In this document: positions 1-8,761 of the stretch, piece by piece | How the letters are laid out: each line of letters starts with the position of its first letter | Numbering within the stretch: position 1 is the stretch's first letter | Program-made: the position numbers and the translations under genes | Assembly: GCA_002021875.1 (NCBI GenBank) | Contig: CP018627.1 | Coordinates: forward strand, 9,982,001-10,046,000 | Origin: Streptomyces hygroscopicus | Lineage (GTDB): Bacteria > Actinomycetota > Actinomycetes > Streptomycetales > Streptomycetaceae | Length of the DNA: 64,000 bases | Direction: 5' to 3' | The notes under the pieces: model-generated | What the model was told of the DNA's origin: nothing | The model's database searches: none | What the model saw: only the letters and a program-made list of their open reading frames with translations

Positions 1-419
1 GGGAGCTGATCCGGGAGCTGAAGCAGCAGGGTACGACGGTGCTGCTCACCACCCACTACCTGGAAGAGGCCGAGCAGCTTGCCGACCGGCTGGCCATCAT
101 GCACGCGGGGCGGATCGCCACCTCGGGGCGGGTTGCCGACGTGGTCGCCGAGCGGCCCTCGCGGATGAGCTTCGAGCTGCCCCGGGACCACTTCCTGGGT
201 GATGTGCCGCCGCTCGCACCGCTGGGTGTGACCAGCTACGAGGAGGCCGGCGGGACGGTCCGGCTGGAGACCACCGATCTGCAGCTCACGGCCACGGCGC
301 TGCTGGTGTGGGCCCGGGACAGGGGTGTGGAGTTGCGCGGTCTCGACGCCCGGTCGGCCACGCTGGAGGAGGCGTTCATGGAGATCGCGAAGGGCCTGGA
401 CAGCGAGGAGGCACGATGA
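1..419 (+). CDS. ABC exporter ATP-binding subunit, 3' end only
   Basis: Partial gene cut by the window start; the frame is open from base 3. The visible ~138 residues begin inside the helical/H-loop region (TTHYLEEAEQLADR, with the switch histidine) and run through the C-terminal regulatory domain typical of DrrA-type multidrug or antibiotic exporters. Walker A and B lie outside the window. The TGA stop overlaps the permease ATG as ATGA (416-419), so the two genes are translationally coupled and form one transporter. Substrate unknown. Family assignment is firm; a drug-export role is inference from the family. Confidence 0.9.
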   Translation, partial: ELIRELKQQGTTVLLTTHYLEEAEQLADRLAIMHAGRIATSGRVADVVAERPSRMSFELPRDHFLGDVPPLAPLGVTSYEEAGGTVRLETTDLQLTATALLVWARDRGVELRGLDARSATLEEAFMEIAKGLDSEEAR

Positions 420-1231
420 CGACGTCAGCAGCCCGTACGGCACGTACGTCCGTGGCCACGGCCACCCGGCGCACCGCCGCCGACCGCATGACCGCCCTGG
501 GCCGCGCCGAGCTGACGCTGCTGCTGCGCAGCAAGGCGTCCCTGGTCACCGCGGTGATCCTGCCCAGCGTGATGGCCTTCGCGATGCGCGGCACGGTCGA
601 GGAGCTGGACCTGGGCGGCACCGGCCTGTCGGTGGCCACCGTCATGCTGCCCGCCGCACTGGCCACGGCACTGCTCTTCTCCGTCTACACCTACCTGGTC
701 GGCGTGTACGTGGTGCGTCGCGAGGGCCTTGTGCTCAAGCGGCTGCGCAGTGGCGAGGTACGCGACTGGGAGATCCTCGTCGGCAGCGCGCTCCCGGCGT
801 TCGTGCTGGCGGTCGTGCAGTCCCTGCTGCTGACGGTCGGGATGACCGCGTTCCTCGACGCGGACGCACCGGCCGCCCCGCACCTGGCGGTGCTCGGTCT
901 GCTCGGCGGAGTGGCGATGATGGTCGCCGGGGCGGCGCTGACGGCGGCTTTCACCCGGACATCGGAGAGTGCCCAGATGACGTTCCTGCCGTTCTTGCTG
1001 GTGACCATGGCCGGCTCCGGGGTCTTCGCGCCGCGTGAGGTGATGCCGGACACGATGGCCGACATCGCCGCCTGGCTGCCGTTCTCGCCGGTGATGGACC
1101 TGCTGCGGGGCGGCTGGACGGATGACCTGGCCGCTATGGATCAGCTCCGGGCGGTGATCCTCACGCTGGCATGGACGGGCCTGGCGGTGTTTGCTGTGCG
1201 TCGGCGGTTCCGCTGGGGACCGCGGAATTGA
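416..1231 (+). CDS. ABC-2 type exporter permease
   Basis: 271-residue membrane protein with about six hydrophobic segments, typical in length and layout for DrrB/ABC-2 permeases. A cytoplasmic, Arg-rich N-terminus (residues 1-25) precedes the first segment. The start is the ATG overlapping the stop of the ATPase gene. A longer upstream frame exists but would overlap the ATPase extensively and is not used. It forms an exporter with the upstream ATPase. The histidine kinase/response regulator pair follows at once, the usual arrangement where the two-component system controls its adjacent exporter (inference). Confidence 0.9.
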   Translation: MTTSAARTARTSVATATRRTAADRMTALGRAELTLLLRSKASLVTAVILPSVMAFAMRGTVEELDLGGTGLSVATVMLPAALATALLFSVYTYLVGVYVVRREGLVLKRLRSGEVRDWEILVGSALPAFVLAVVQSLLLTVGMTAFLDADAPAAPHLAVLGLLGGVAMMVAGAALTAAFTRTSESAQMTFLPFLLVTMAGSGVFAPREVMPDTMADIAAWLPFSPVMDLLRGGWTDDLAAMDQLRAVILTLAWTGLAVFAVRRRFRWGPRN

Positions 1232-1246
1232 GAAGGGCGGGAGCCT

Positions 1247-1381
1247 GAGGTGGCGGAGCCCGAGGTGATGGAGCCAGAAGTGGCGGAGCCAGAAGTGGCG
1301 GAGCCCGAGGTGGCGGAGCCCGTGATGACAGGGTCCGAGGTGGCGGAGCCCGAGGTGTCGCGGCCCGCGGTGACGGGGCCG
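1247..1381 (+). repeat. 15-nt tandem repeats in the kinase N-terminus
   Basis: About nine imperfect copies of a 15-nt unit (GAGGTGGCGGAGCCC-like) encode VAEPE-type pentapeptides at the extreme N-terminus of the histidine kinase. They extend an otherwise ordinary membrane kinase by a charged cytoplasmic tail. Copy number is expected to vary between strains because units are near-identical. The true start could also lie at a later in-frame GTG/ATG within the repeats. Confidence 0.8.
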
Positions 1382-2602
1382 GGGAGCCTGAGCGTGGAGA
1401 CCTGGGTGGAGCGGCTCGGGGGCCCGGACGGCCCCGAGCGCTACCGCCGCTACACCCTCGGCACTCTGGCCGCCTTCGCCGCCGCCGAGGTCGCGCTGTG
1501 GGCGTTCTGGATCAAGACGTCGGACGCCGGCACGCTCGGGTCGGCCCTGGTGGCGGCGGTGGGCGCGGCACACGTCGGCGCCCATCTGCTGCTCTCCCGC
1601 GCGGCCCTGCGCCGCTACCTCGGTGCCGGACCCCGCCCGGCCGGGCTGGTCGCGCTGTACGTCGTCGCCACCGTGGCCATGGCCGCGGTGGGCTGCGCGC
1701 TGCTGGCCGCCGGCCGCATCGGGGACCGGGACCTGGTGACCTACCTGGTCTGGCTGATGATGTTCTACGCGGGCCCGCCGATGCTGGCACTGCCGACCCG
1801 CACCGGGGTGGTGCTGGTCGGGGCGGTGCCGGCGGCGGCGCTCGGCGCGGCGGCGGCGAGCGGGCTGTCGGGGGAGCTGCTGGCCCTCGCGGTCGGCGGG
1901 ATCCTGTTCATGGTTCCGTTCATGGCCACGGGGATGCGGGTCACCGGCTGGAGCGTGCGGCTGATCGAGGAGCTCGCCAGGGCGCGGGCGACACAGGCAC
2001 GGCTGGCCGTCGCGGAGGAGCGGCTGCGCTTCGGCCGCGATCTGCACGATGTGCTCGGCCGCAACCTCGCGGTGGTGGCGCTGAAGAGCGAGCTCGCGGT
2101 GCGGCTGGCGCGGCGGGGCCGGGAAGAGGCGGTGGCCCAGATGGAGGAGGTGCAGCACATCGCGCAGGAGTCGCAGCGGGAGATCCGCGCGGTGGTACGC
2201 GGCTACCGCACCGCCGACCTGCTCACCGAGCTGGCCGGGGCCCGATCCGTACTGGAGGCGGCCGGGATCGACTGCCGGATCGAGAACGGCCCGGCGGCGC
2301 GGCTGCCCGCGCACACGCAGGCGGCGCTCGGCTGGGTGGTCCGCGAGGGCACGACGAACATACTCCGCCATGCGCAGGGCGCTTCGCGCTGCGAGGTGTC
2401 GGCGCGCGCGACGGTCTCGGGCTGGGTGGCGCTCGTGATGGAGAACGACGGGGCAGGCACGGCCCCCCGGCCCGGCACCGGCAGCGGCCTGCCGGGACTG
2501 CGCGAGCGCCTGGTCGAGGTGGACGGCACGCTGACCACCGAACTGCGACCGGGCGGGATCTTCCGCCTGACCGCGAGGATTCCCTGGGAGACGGCCGAAT
2601 GA
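1250..2602 (+). CDS. Sensor histidine kinase (NarL/DesK type)
   Basis: 450 residues. A repeat-built charged tail (1-45) is followed by about five to six membrane segments (65-230), then a HisKA_3 dimerisation domain with the phospho-accepting His in GRDLHDVLG (His266) and a HATPase_c domain (about 350-448) with an N-box-like REGTTNILRHA and the glycine-rich GTGSGLPGLRERL. It should autophosphorylate and pass phosphate to the response regulator encoded next, whose ATG overlaps this gene's TGA (2599-2602). The membrane part suggests sensing within or at the membrane, as in DesK. The GTG start follows GGCGGGAG; because the 5' end is repetitive the exact start is uncertain. Confidence 0.92.
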   Translation: MAEPEVMEPEVAEPEVAEPEVAEPVMTGSEVAEPEVSRPAVTGPGSLSVETWVERLGGPDGPERYRRYTLGTLAAFAAAEVALWAFWIKTSDAGTLGSALVAAVGAAHVGAHLLLSRAALRRYLGAGPRPAGLVALYVVATVAMAAVGCALLAAGRIGDRDLVTYLVWLMMFYAGPPMLALPTRTGVVLVGAVPAAALGAAAASGLSGELLALAVGGILFMVPFMATGMRVTGWSVRLIEELARARATQARLAVAEERLRFGRDLHDVLGRNLAVVALKSELAVRLARRGREEAVAQMEEVQHIAQESQREIRAVVRGYRTADLLTELAGARSVLEAAGIDCRIENGPAARLPAHTQAALGWVVREGTTNILRHAQGASRCEVSARATVSGWVALVMENDGAGTAPRPGTGSGLPGLRERLVEVDGTLTTELRPGGIFRLTARIPWETAE

Positions 2603-3204
2603 TCAGGGTTCTGCTCGCGGACGACGAACACCTCATCCGAGGCGCCCTCGCCTCGCTCCTCGCGCTGGAGGACGACATCACCGTCGTGGCGGAGGCCGGA
2701 ACCGGCGACGAGGCGCTGGCCATGGCCCGGGCACACCGCCCCGATGTGGCCGTCCTGGACCTGCGGATGCCCGGATGCGACGGGGTGTCGGTGGCGGCGA
2801 CGCTGCGGGACGCGGTGCCCGAGTGCACGTCGATGATCGTCACCAGCCACGCCCGGGGCGGGGCGCTGAAACAAGCGCTGGGCGCGGGCGTGCGCGGCTT
2901 CGTGCCGAAGACGGTGTCCGCGCGGCGGCTGGCGGAGATCATCCGTACGGTGCACACGGACGGCCGCTACGTCGACCACGAGCTGGCGGCGGACGCCATC
3001 GCCGCGGGCGAGTCGCCACTCACTCACCGCGAGGCGGAAATGCTGTCGCTGGCCGAGGACGGGGCACCGGTGGCGGAGATCGCGTCCCGCGCCGCGCTGT
3101 CCCCCGGGACGGTGCGCAACTACCTGTCGGCAGCCGCGGCCAAACTCGGCGCGGAAAACCGCCACGTGGCGGCTCGCATCGCCCGCGGGCACGGCTGGCT
3201 GTAG
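2599..3204 (+). CDS. LuxR/NarL-family response regulator
   Basis: 201 residues. The receiver domain has the acidic pair DDE near residue 10, the phospho-acceptor Asp54 in VLDLRMPG, a conserved T/S near 85 and Lys in VPKT. The C-terminal LuxR-type helix-turn-helix spans roughly 137-195 (LTHREAEMLSLAEDGAPVAEIA, then LSPGTVRNYLSAAAAKLG). It forms a two-component system with the kinase upstream (ATGA overlap). The probable target is the adjacent ABC exporter operon, inferred from synteny. The gene ends 5 bp from a convergent hydrolase gene with no clear terminator between. Confidence 0.95.
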   Translation: MIRVLLADDEHLIRGALASLLALEDDITVVAEAGTGDEALAMARAHRPDVAVLDLRMPGCDGVSVAATLRDAVPECTSMIVTSHARGGALKQALGAGVRGFVPKTVSARRLAEIIRTVHTDGRYVDHELAADAIAAGESPLTHREAEMLSLAEDGAPVAEIASRAALSPGTVRNYLSAAAAKLGAENRHVAARIARGHGWL

Positions 3205-3209
3205 CCGCC

Positions 3210-4220
3210 CTACCTGAGCGAAGAACGCGACCGCCGACGTCGGCGGTGGCCGAGGACGAGGGCTCCACCGCCCAGCAGAAGGGCCGCCGCGCCCCCGGTC
3301 ACCCACGCGGCGGCCGTGTCGGCGGGCCGGGACTCCTCACGGGCGCGGGAATCGGAAGGCTTGGCGGCGGGCGACGGCCGGGCCGAGCCGGTGGCCGTGG
3401 CGGCCTTGATGATGAGGTCGGTGACCTCCTGAGGGTGGGCGATCATGGCCACGTGGGAGGAGTTGATCTCCACCGTGTGAGAGTGGGCGCGCTTGGCCTG
3501 GAAACGCTCCTGCCGGGGGTTGATGGTCTTGTCCTGCTTGGCCACGAGGACCCAGGACGGGATCTGCCGCCACGCGGCCACCTTGGCCTTCTCCGAGAAC
3601 GCGGCCGTAGCGGCGGGCCGTTGGGTCGCCGCCAGCAGCTTCGCCGTACTGGCCGGGAGGTCCGCGGCGAAGACCCGGTGGACCTTGTCCCGCTTGAGGT
3701 AGAGGTCCGTGCCCCGCATGCCGTCACCGGCCCGGTAGGGGACCGCCCTGGTGGCGGTGGCGAGCTCGCTGGGGAACCGGGTGGCCAGCGACTGGCCGCT
3801 CTCGCCCTTGTCGGGCATCAGGGAGGACACGTACACCAGCGACTTGACCCGGGGGTGGCCCGCCGCGGCCGAGCTGATGACCGCGCCGCCGTAGGAGTGG
3901 CCCACCAGCACGATCGGGCCCTTGACGCTGTCCAGGACGGAGGCGATGTAGGTGGAGTCGGTGTACAGACCGCGCAGCGGATTGGCGGGGGCGATGACGG
4001 GGTAGCCGTGGCGCTCCAGGCGCTGGATGACACCGTTCCAGCTCGAGCCGTCCGCGTACGCGCCGTGGATCAGCACCACTGTGGGCTTGCCGCGGGACGT
4101 GTCGTCCGCCGCGGCGGCCGGGGCCGCCACGGTCGCGCACACCGCTACGGCGCACCCGGCCGCCGCGACGCGTGCGCGGGTCAGTCCGCGTCCGGAGCCG
4201 AGAGCCGGAGACGCCACCAT
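3210..4220 (-). CDS. Exported alpha/beta-hydrolase with C-terminal membrane anchor
   Basis: 336 residues. An N-terminal signal peptide (to about residue 39, ...APAAAADD) precedes an alpha/beta-hydrolase domain with the nucleophile elbow GHSYGG and an oxyanion HGAY motif, resembling salicylate-esterase/AB_hydrolase_6 proteins. A Ser/Arg-rich linker leads to a C-terminal hydrophobic segment and an Arg-rich tail (GHRRRRRSRSS), a surface-retention layout. No canonical LPXTG or LAXTG is visible; PADTA precedes the hydrophobic segment. The start at 4220 follows AAGGGA; longer in-frame starts would destroy the signal peptide. Substrate unknown. Confidence 0.88.
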   Translation of the reverse strand: MVASPALGSGRGLTRARVAAAGCAVAVCATVAAPAAAADDTSRGKPTVVLIHGAYADGSSWNGVIQRLERHGYPVIAPANPLRGLYTDSTYIASVLDSVKGPIVLVGHSYGGAVISSAAAGHPRVKSLVYVSSLMPDKGESGQSLATRFPSELATATRAVPYRAGDGMRGTDLYLKRDKVHRVFAADLPASTAKLLAATQRPAATAAFSEKAKVAAWRQIPSWVLVAKQDKTINPRQERFQAKRAHSHTVEINSSHVAMIAHPQEVTDLIIKAATATGSARPSPAAKPSDSRAREESRPADTAAAWVTGGAAALLLGGGALVLGHRRRRRSRSSLR

Positions 4221-4624
4221 GGTGTTCTCGCTTCCCTTGAGGTCTTCCTTCGGGGTGTTCCTTCGACGTGTTCTGAGAGCTTCGCCAGAGGGTCTTCGCA
4301 TGGGCTCGCCCTTGGAGCCATGCCTCCTCAACGTTCGCCGGACCCGTGGCACCGGGCCGCGCGGCAGGGTCCGACCGGGTGAGACGGGTGATCCACCGGG
4401 GTGACACCGCGCCGCGCCGCCGTACCCCCGTGGCCATGAGCGGCGCGCCGCTCGCCGCTCGCTCCGGCGGGCAGAGGCACGCCTGTCGGCCTCCGGAGGC
4501 ATTCAGCGGAGCCGATGAGCGTGTCGGGATGCGGTGGCCGAAGCGGCGGGGTGGGATGAGCGCGGCGCTGTCCGGCTGTTCCGCACCGTCCCCGAGACCG
4601 TCGGCACAGGGAGAGGCCGTCACG
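4221..4624. other. Intergenic stretch between hydrolase and oxidase relic
   Basis: About 400 bp without a convincing gene. The right part presumably carries the promoter of the leftward hydrolase. Open frames here have poor codon use and no recognisable motifs. No hairpin, repeat or RNA gene was seen. Confidence 0.5.
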
Positions 4625-5234
4625 GGCGCCCGGCTGCGGGATCCGCCGGAACTGGTGAGCCGCCACGGGCTTCTGCGGGCACGGATCGTCGTGCAGCGGC
4701 GCAAGGTCGATGTGGCCGGAAACACTCCCCTACGACACCGGCCCGGCCGGCAACCAGTTCCCCCGGGCGAACCTGGCCACCCTGATCTCCTCGGGGAAGC
4801 CGGTGGCACGCGTGGCCCCGCCCTCGGCCTTCGCTCCGCCGGAGGATCTGAGCGATCTGCCGCTCGCCCGCCGGCGCACCGTCGTGTTCTCCGAGAACAA
4901 GGCGGGGACCAAGTACTACATCAACGGCAAGCAGTTCGACGCGCACCGGGTGGACCTCAGATCGAAGCTGAACACCACCGAGGAGTGGACCGTCGTCAAC
5001 ACCAGCGACGAGCAGTACTCCTTCCATGTGCACACCAACCACTTCCAGTTGATGAGCATCAACGGCGTACCCCACCACGGCCACAGCCTGCAGGACATCG
5101 CCAATGTGCCGGCCAGGGGCAGGCTCGTCATCCGGATCCGCTTCACCAACTACACCGGAAAGACGGTCCTGCACTGCCACATCCTCAACCATGAGGACAT
5201 GGGCATGATGGCCATCCTGGGCATCGTCAAGTAA
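4625..5234 (+). pseudogene. Multicopper oxidase relic (N-terminal scrap fused to cupredoxin domain 3)
   Basis: From 4710 an ORF of 174 residues encodes only the last cupredoxin domain of a multicopper oxidase, with copper ligands in FHVHTNHF and in LHCHILNHEDMGMM (type 1 Cys, His and axial Met). Upstream, in a different frame (4625-4735), the text LRDPPELVSRHGLLRARIVVQRRKV-like matches the N-terminus of the same family. The middle of a normal ~450-residue enzyme (domains 1-2 and part of 3) is missing and the frame shifts near 4735. The simplest reading is a large internal deletion. A short secreted-type single cupredoxin is unlikely since no signal peptide is present. Confidence 0.75.
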
Positions 5235-5349
5235 CCGGGCGGGCGCGCACAGCTTCCTCATCGGGAGTCCTCCCCGCGGACACGGGCCTGGTGCGCAGGC
5301 CGGCCGCCGGCGGGTTTCCCATGAACTACGTGCACTGTCCTGGTACTGC

Positions 5350-5393
5350 CTTTGCCTCGAGTTCGCCGAGCATTGGCCTGAGCTTGTTTCCAT
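5350..5393 (+). promoter_or_regulatory. Candidate PHO box (PhoP direct repeats) before pit
   Basis: Four consecutive 11-nt units start at 5350, 5361, 5372 and 5383. Three share TTnGCC and the second (GTTCGCCGAGC) matches the streptomycete PhoP unit GTTCACCYRGC at about nine of eleven positions; the others match at five or six. The exact 11-nt spacing just upstream of a phosphate transporter makes phosphate control plausible, but the repeats are degenerate. Confidence 0.35.
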
Positions 5394-5399
5394 GCAGGA

Positions 5400-6554
5400 A
5401 TGGACCACATCACCTTCTTGGTGGCGGTCGTCATCATCACGGCCCTCGCCTTCGACTTCACCAACGGCTTCCACGACACGGCCAACGCGATGGCCACATC
5501 CATCGCCACCGGCGCGCTCACGCCCAGAACGGCGGTTCTGGTGAGCGGGATCCTCAACATCGTCGGCGCCTTCCTCTCCACCGAGGTCGCCAAGACCATC
5601 TCCGGTGGCATCGTCGACGACACCTTGGTCACCCCAGGCATGATCTTCGCGGGGCTGGTCGGGGCGATCCTCTGGAATCTGCTGACCTGGCTGGTCGGGC
5701 TGCCGGCGAGTTCGTCGCACGCGCTGTTCGGCGGACTGATCGGGGCCGTGTGGGTCGGTGCGGGCTCGCACGGCGTGCACTTCGACAAGGTTGTCGAGAA
5801 GGTGCTGATACCCGCGGTGGCCTCGCCGATCGTGGCCGGTGTCGCCGCGCTGCTGGCCACCTACCTCGCCTACCGGCTCACCGACCGCGCCCGCAAGAAG
5901 TCGGTGACCAAGGGCTTCCGGATCGGCCAGATCGCCTCGGCCTCGCTCGTCTCCCTGGCGCACGGCACGAATGACGCGCAGAAGACCATGGGTGTCATCA
6001 CGCTGACCCTGATCTCGGCGGGCTCTCTCGGCCACGACGCCGGTCCGCCGCTGTGGGTGATCGCCTCCGCGGGGCTCGCCATCGGCCTCGGCACCTACCT
6101 GGGCGGCTGGCGGATCATCCGCACCATGGGCAAGGGTCTGACCGAGATCCAGTCGCCGCAGGGCTTCGCCGCCGAAACCGCCTCCACCACCGTCATCCTC
6201 ACCTCCGCGCACCTGGGCTTCGCCCTGTCCACCACGCAGGTCGCATCCGGCAGCATCCTGGGTGCCGGGCTCGGCCGACGGCTGGCGGAGGTGCGTTGGG
6301 GTGTCGCGGGCCGCATGGTGATCGCCTGGATGGTCACGCTGCCCGCCGCCGCGCTGGTCGGCGGCGTCTCCGCGAGCGTGGTCACCAACGGCGGCAACAT
6401 CGGCGCGGCGGTCGTCGCCCTGGTCGGTGCGGCCCTCGCCGGGGGCATCGTGCTCCTCTCGCGCCGGAACCCGGTGGACGCGAAGAACGTCAACGACGCC
6501 CACGAGGTCACCATCCGCACCGAGCCGCCGGTCAAGGTCGGCACGGCCGCGTAA
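5400..6554 (+). CDS. pit: Low-affinity inorganic phosphate transporter, PiT family
   Basis: 384-residue integral membrane protein with about ten segments. It carries both PiT signatures: FDFTNGFHDTANAMATSIATG-like at residues 18-38 and AHGTNDAQKTMG in the second repeat, the inverted duplication typical of H+/metal-phosphate symporters. Length is normal for actinobacterial PitH proteins. ATG 5400 has AGGA abutting it, an unusually tight Shine-Dalgarno, but homologous N-termini begin at this point. Followed at 30 bp by a small membrane gene and then a polyphosphate kinase, so likely one phosphate-uptake/storage operon. Confidence 0.93.
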   Translation: MDHITFLVAVVIITALAFDFTNGFHDTANAMATSIATGALTPRTAVLVSGILNIVGAFLSTEVAKTISGGIVDDTLVTPGMIFAGLVGAILWNLLTWLVGLPASSSHALFGGLIGAVWVGAGSHGVHFDKVVEKVLIPAVASPIVAGVAALLATYLAYRLTDRARKKSVTKGFRIGQIASASLVSLAHGTNDAQKTMGVITLTLISAGSLGHDAGPPLWVIASAGLAIGLGTYLGGWRIIRTMGKGLTEIQSPQGFAAETASTTVILTSAHLGFALSTTQVASGSILGAGLGRRLAEVRWGVAGRMVIAWMVTLPAAALVGGVSASVVTNGGNIGAAVVALVGAALAGGIVLLSRRNPVDAKNVNDAHEVTIRTEPPVKVGTAA

Positions 6555-6584
6555 GTCCCCCTGAATCACGGAGAGTTGAAAGCG

Positions 6585-6818
6585 ATGCATCTCGACTGGA
6601 CCGCACTCGGCCAGGTCGCCGCGGTGAGCATCGGCGTCACCGTCGCCGTGGTCGTCGTCTTCGCCCTCGGCGTCCTGGGCCTCGCCCGCGTGGAGACAGC
6701 CCGTGAGGAGAACGGCACCGGCTCCACCGTCGGCCTCACCCAGGCCGGCCTGTGCTTTGTGGCGTGCGCCGCGGTGGTGGCGTACGGAATCTATCTGATC
6801 GTGCCGCAGTTCCACTGA
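6585..6818 (+). CDS. Small membrane protein paired with Pit
   Basis: 77 residues with two hydrophobic segments (about 10-35 and 52-75) separated by a short polar loop. ATG 6585 has GGAGAG nine bases upstream; a TTG at 6576 in frame lacks such a signal. It sits 30 bp behind pit and 20 bp ahead of ppk2. Streptomyces pitH2 loci carry a similar small gene next to the transporter, so an accessory or stabilising role for Pit is likely, but no biochemical function is recognisable. Confidence 0.8.
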   Translation: MHLDWTALGQVAAVSIGVTVAVVVVFALGVLGLARVETAREENGTGSTVGLTQAGLCFVACAAVVAYGIYLIVPQFH

Positions 6819-6838
6819 GAGCCGAAAGGAAGGACCGG

Positions 6839-7792
6839 ATGACAACGCCGCCCTTGCTGTCCGAGCTGTCCGACCTGCGGGTCGACTACAGCGACCACGA
6901 CGACCCCGTGCTCATCCGGCCGGACGGAAGCCCGGTCGACACCTGGCGGGAGAACTACCCGTACCCGCAGCGCATGGAGCGCAAGGAGTACGAGTGGCAC
7001 AAGCGGCTGCAGCAGATCGAACTGCTGAAGCTGCAGAGCTGGATCAAGGAGACCGGACGCCGGCTCGTCATCGTCTTCGAGGGTCGGGACGCGGCCGGCA
7101 AGGGCGGCACGATCAAGCGCTTCACCGAGCACCTCAACCCGCGCGGCGCACGGGTCGTCGCGCTGGAGAAGCCCACCGAGCGCGAACGTGGCCAGTGGTA
7201 CTTCCAGCGGTACGTGGAGCATCTGCCGACCGCGGGTGAGATCGTGCTCTTCGACCGGTCCTGGTACAACCGGGCCGGTGTCGAGCGGGTCATGGGCTTC
7301 TGCTCGCAGGACGAGTACCAGCGCTTCACCCGGCAGGCGCCGCTGTTCGAGCGGATGCTCGTGGACGACGGCGTCGACCTGGTGAAGTTCTGGTTCTCGG
7401 TGTCCCAGAGCGAGCAGCGCACCCGCTTCACCATCCGCCAGGTGGATCCCGTACGGCAGTGGAAGCTCAGCCCGATGGACCTGGCCTCGCTGGACCGCTG
7501 GGACGACTACACCGCCGCGAAGGTCGCCATGTTCCGGGAGACGGACACGGAGTACGCGCCCTGGACGGTGGTCAAGAGCAACGACAAGAAGCGGGCCCGC
7601 GTCGAGGCCATGCGCAGTGTGCTCGCCCGCTTCGACTACACCGGCAAGGACGAGGAGGTCGTCGGCGTCGCCGACCCGCGCATCGTGGGCGCTGCGGCGG
7701 GCCTGCTGGAGGCGGGCGAGGACGACACCAACGACACGAACGACAGCACCGACGGCACCACCAACGACAGCGGCGACGACGGACGGCGCTGA
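6839..7792 (+). CDS. ppk2: Polyphosphate kinase 2
   Basis: 317 residues, PPK2 family. Walker A-like GRDAAGKGGTIKRF (about 79-92), the PPK2 signature DRSWYNRAGVERVMGF, and the lid region SEQRTRFTIRQVDP followed by WKLSPMD are all present. PPK2 enzymes transfer phosphate between polyphosphate and (d)NDP/NMP. Last gene of the putative pit operon, linking phosphate import with storage or nucleotide regeneration. The C-terminal ~30 residues (DDTNDTNDSTDGTTNDSG) are a low-complexity acidic tail not needed for the fold. ATG 6839 follows GAAAGGAAGGA. Confidence 0.95.
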   Translation: MTTPPLLSELSDLRVDYSDHDDPVLIRPDGSPVDTWRENYPYPQRMERKEYEWHKRLQQIELLKLQSWIKETGRRLVIVFEGRDAAGKGGTIKRFTEHLNPRGARVVALEKPTERERGQWYFQRYVEHLPTAGEIVLFDRSWYNRAGVERVMGFCSQDEYQRFTRQAPLFERMLVDDGVDLVKFWFSVSQSEQRTRFTIRQVDPVRQWKLSPMDLASLDRWDDYTAAKVAMFRETDTEYAPWTVVKSNDKKRARVEAMRSVLARFDYTGKDEEVVGVADPRIVGAAAGLLEAGEDDTNDTNDSTDGTTNDSGDDGRR

Positions 7793-7903
7793 CGCGCACA
7801 AAGCGAAACCAGGCAACCCGTTGTCTCCCGCATCGTTCAGACAGCCGTAACCGACGGCGAGGGGCGTGCACACCTGTTCTCCGCAAGGTGGGCGTTATCG
7901 CCG

Positions 7904-8761
7904 GTGCCCTCACCTCCCCGAGAGGCCCGAATCGCCCCACCGCTCGAAAGACGACCATGCCTCGCCACCTCCACCTCCCTCGCCCAGCAGTACGCCCCGC
8001 TCGTCAAGCTGCTGGAGGCCGAGACCGGCAAGAAGGTCCAGATGCAGAAGGCGACCAGCTACGCCGCCGTCATCGAGGCGCAGCGGGCGCACAAGGCGGA
8101 CGTCGCGCTCTACGGTCCGCTCTCCTACGTCGTCGCCAAGGACAGTGGAGTGGGTGTGAAGCTGGCCGGCGCGCTGGTCACCGCGAAGGGCGCCAAGCCG
8201 GGCTACAAGTCGTACGGCATCACCCGCAGTGGCTCCAAGGACATCAACAGCCTCGCCGATTTCAAGGGCCACAAGGTCTGCTTCGTGGACCCGACCTCGA
8301 CGTCCGGATACCTCTATCCGCAGGCCGGTCTGCTGAAGGCGGGCGTGAAGGCCGCCGACTACACCAAGGTCATGGCGGGCGGTCACGACGCTTCGGCGCT
8401 GTCGGTCGCCTCCGGCGACTGCGACGCGGGTTTCGCCTTCGACACCATGGTGGACGGCGACCTGATCAAGCAGGGCAAGCTCAAGAAGGGCGAGCTGAAG
8501 ACCGTCTGGAAGTCCTCCGAGATCCCCGGCTCGCCCGCCGCGGTCTCCACCGACCTCACCGCGAGCCTGCAGAAGAAGATCATCGACGCGTTCCTGACCA
8601 AGGGCAACGCCGACTACATGGCGTCCAAGGGCTACTGCTCCGGCGACGGCTGCAAGATCGACGACAACTGGGGCTTCGCCGCGGTCAATGACTCCGACTA
8701 CGACAGCGTCCGCGCGGTCCGCGACGCGACCAAGGACGCGCAGTGCAAGGACGGCTCGTGA
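7904..8761 (+). pseudogene. phnD: PhnD-like phosphonate-binding protein, 5' truncated
   Basis: The 285-residue frame matches periplasmic phosphonate/phosphite-binding proteins from about residue 23 onward (STSLAQQYAPLVKLLEAETGKK, then ATSYAAVIEAQRAHKADVALYGPLSYV), including the C-terminal lobe. The first part of the family (signal peptide, lipobox and first beta strand) is absent and replaced by an Arg/Pro-rich stretch unlike any export signal. A protein made from this frame would remain in the cytoplasm, so the gene is probably non-functional although its frame is intact. Its TGA overlaps the phnC GTG (8758-8761), the original operon arrangement. Confidence 0.75.

Noticed and set aside
425..2371. 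648-codon antisense open frame opposite the exporter/kinase genes
   Set aside because: A GC-rich shadow of two well-supported genes; low-complexity Arg/Gly/Gln/His composition and no domain.
4620..6845. 741-codon antisense frame opposite the oxidase relic and pit
   Set aside because: Opposite strongly conserved pit motifs, Asp/Gly/Arg-rich shadow composition.
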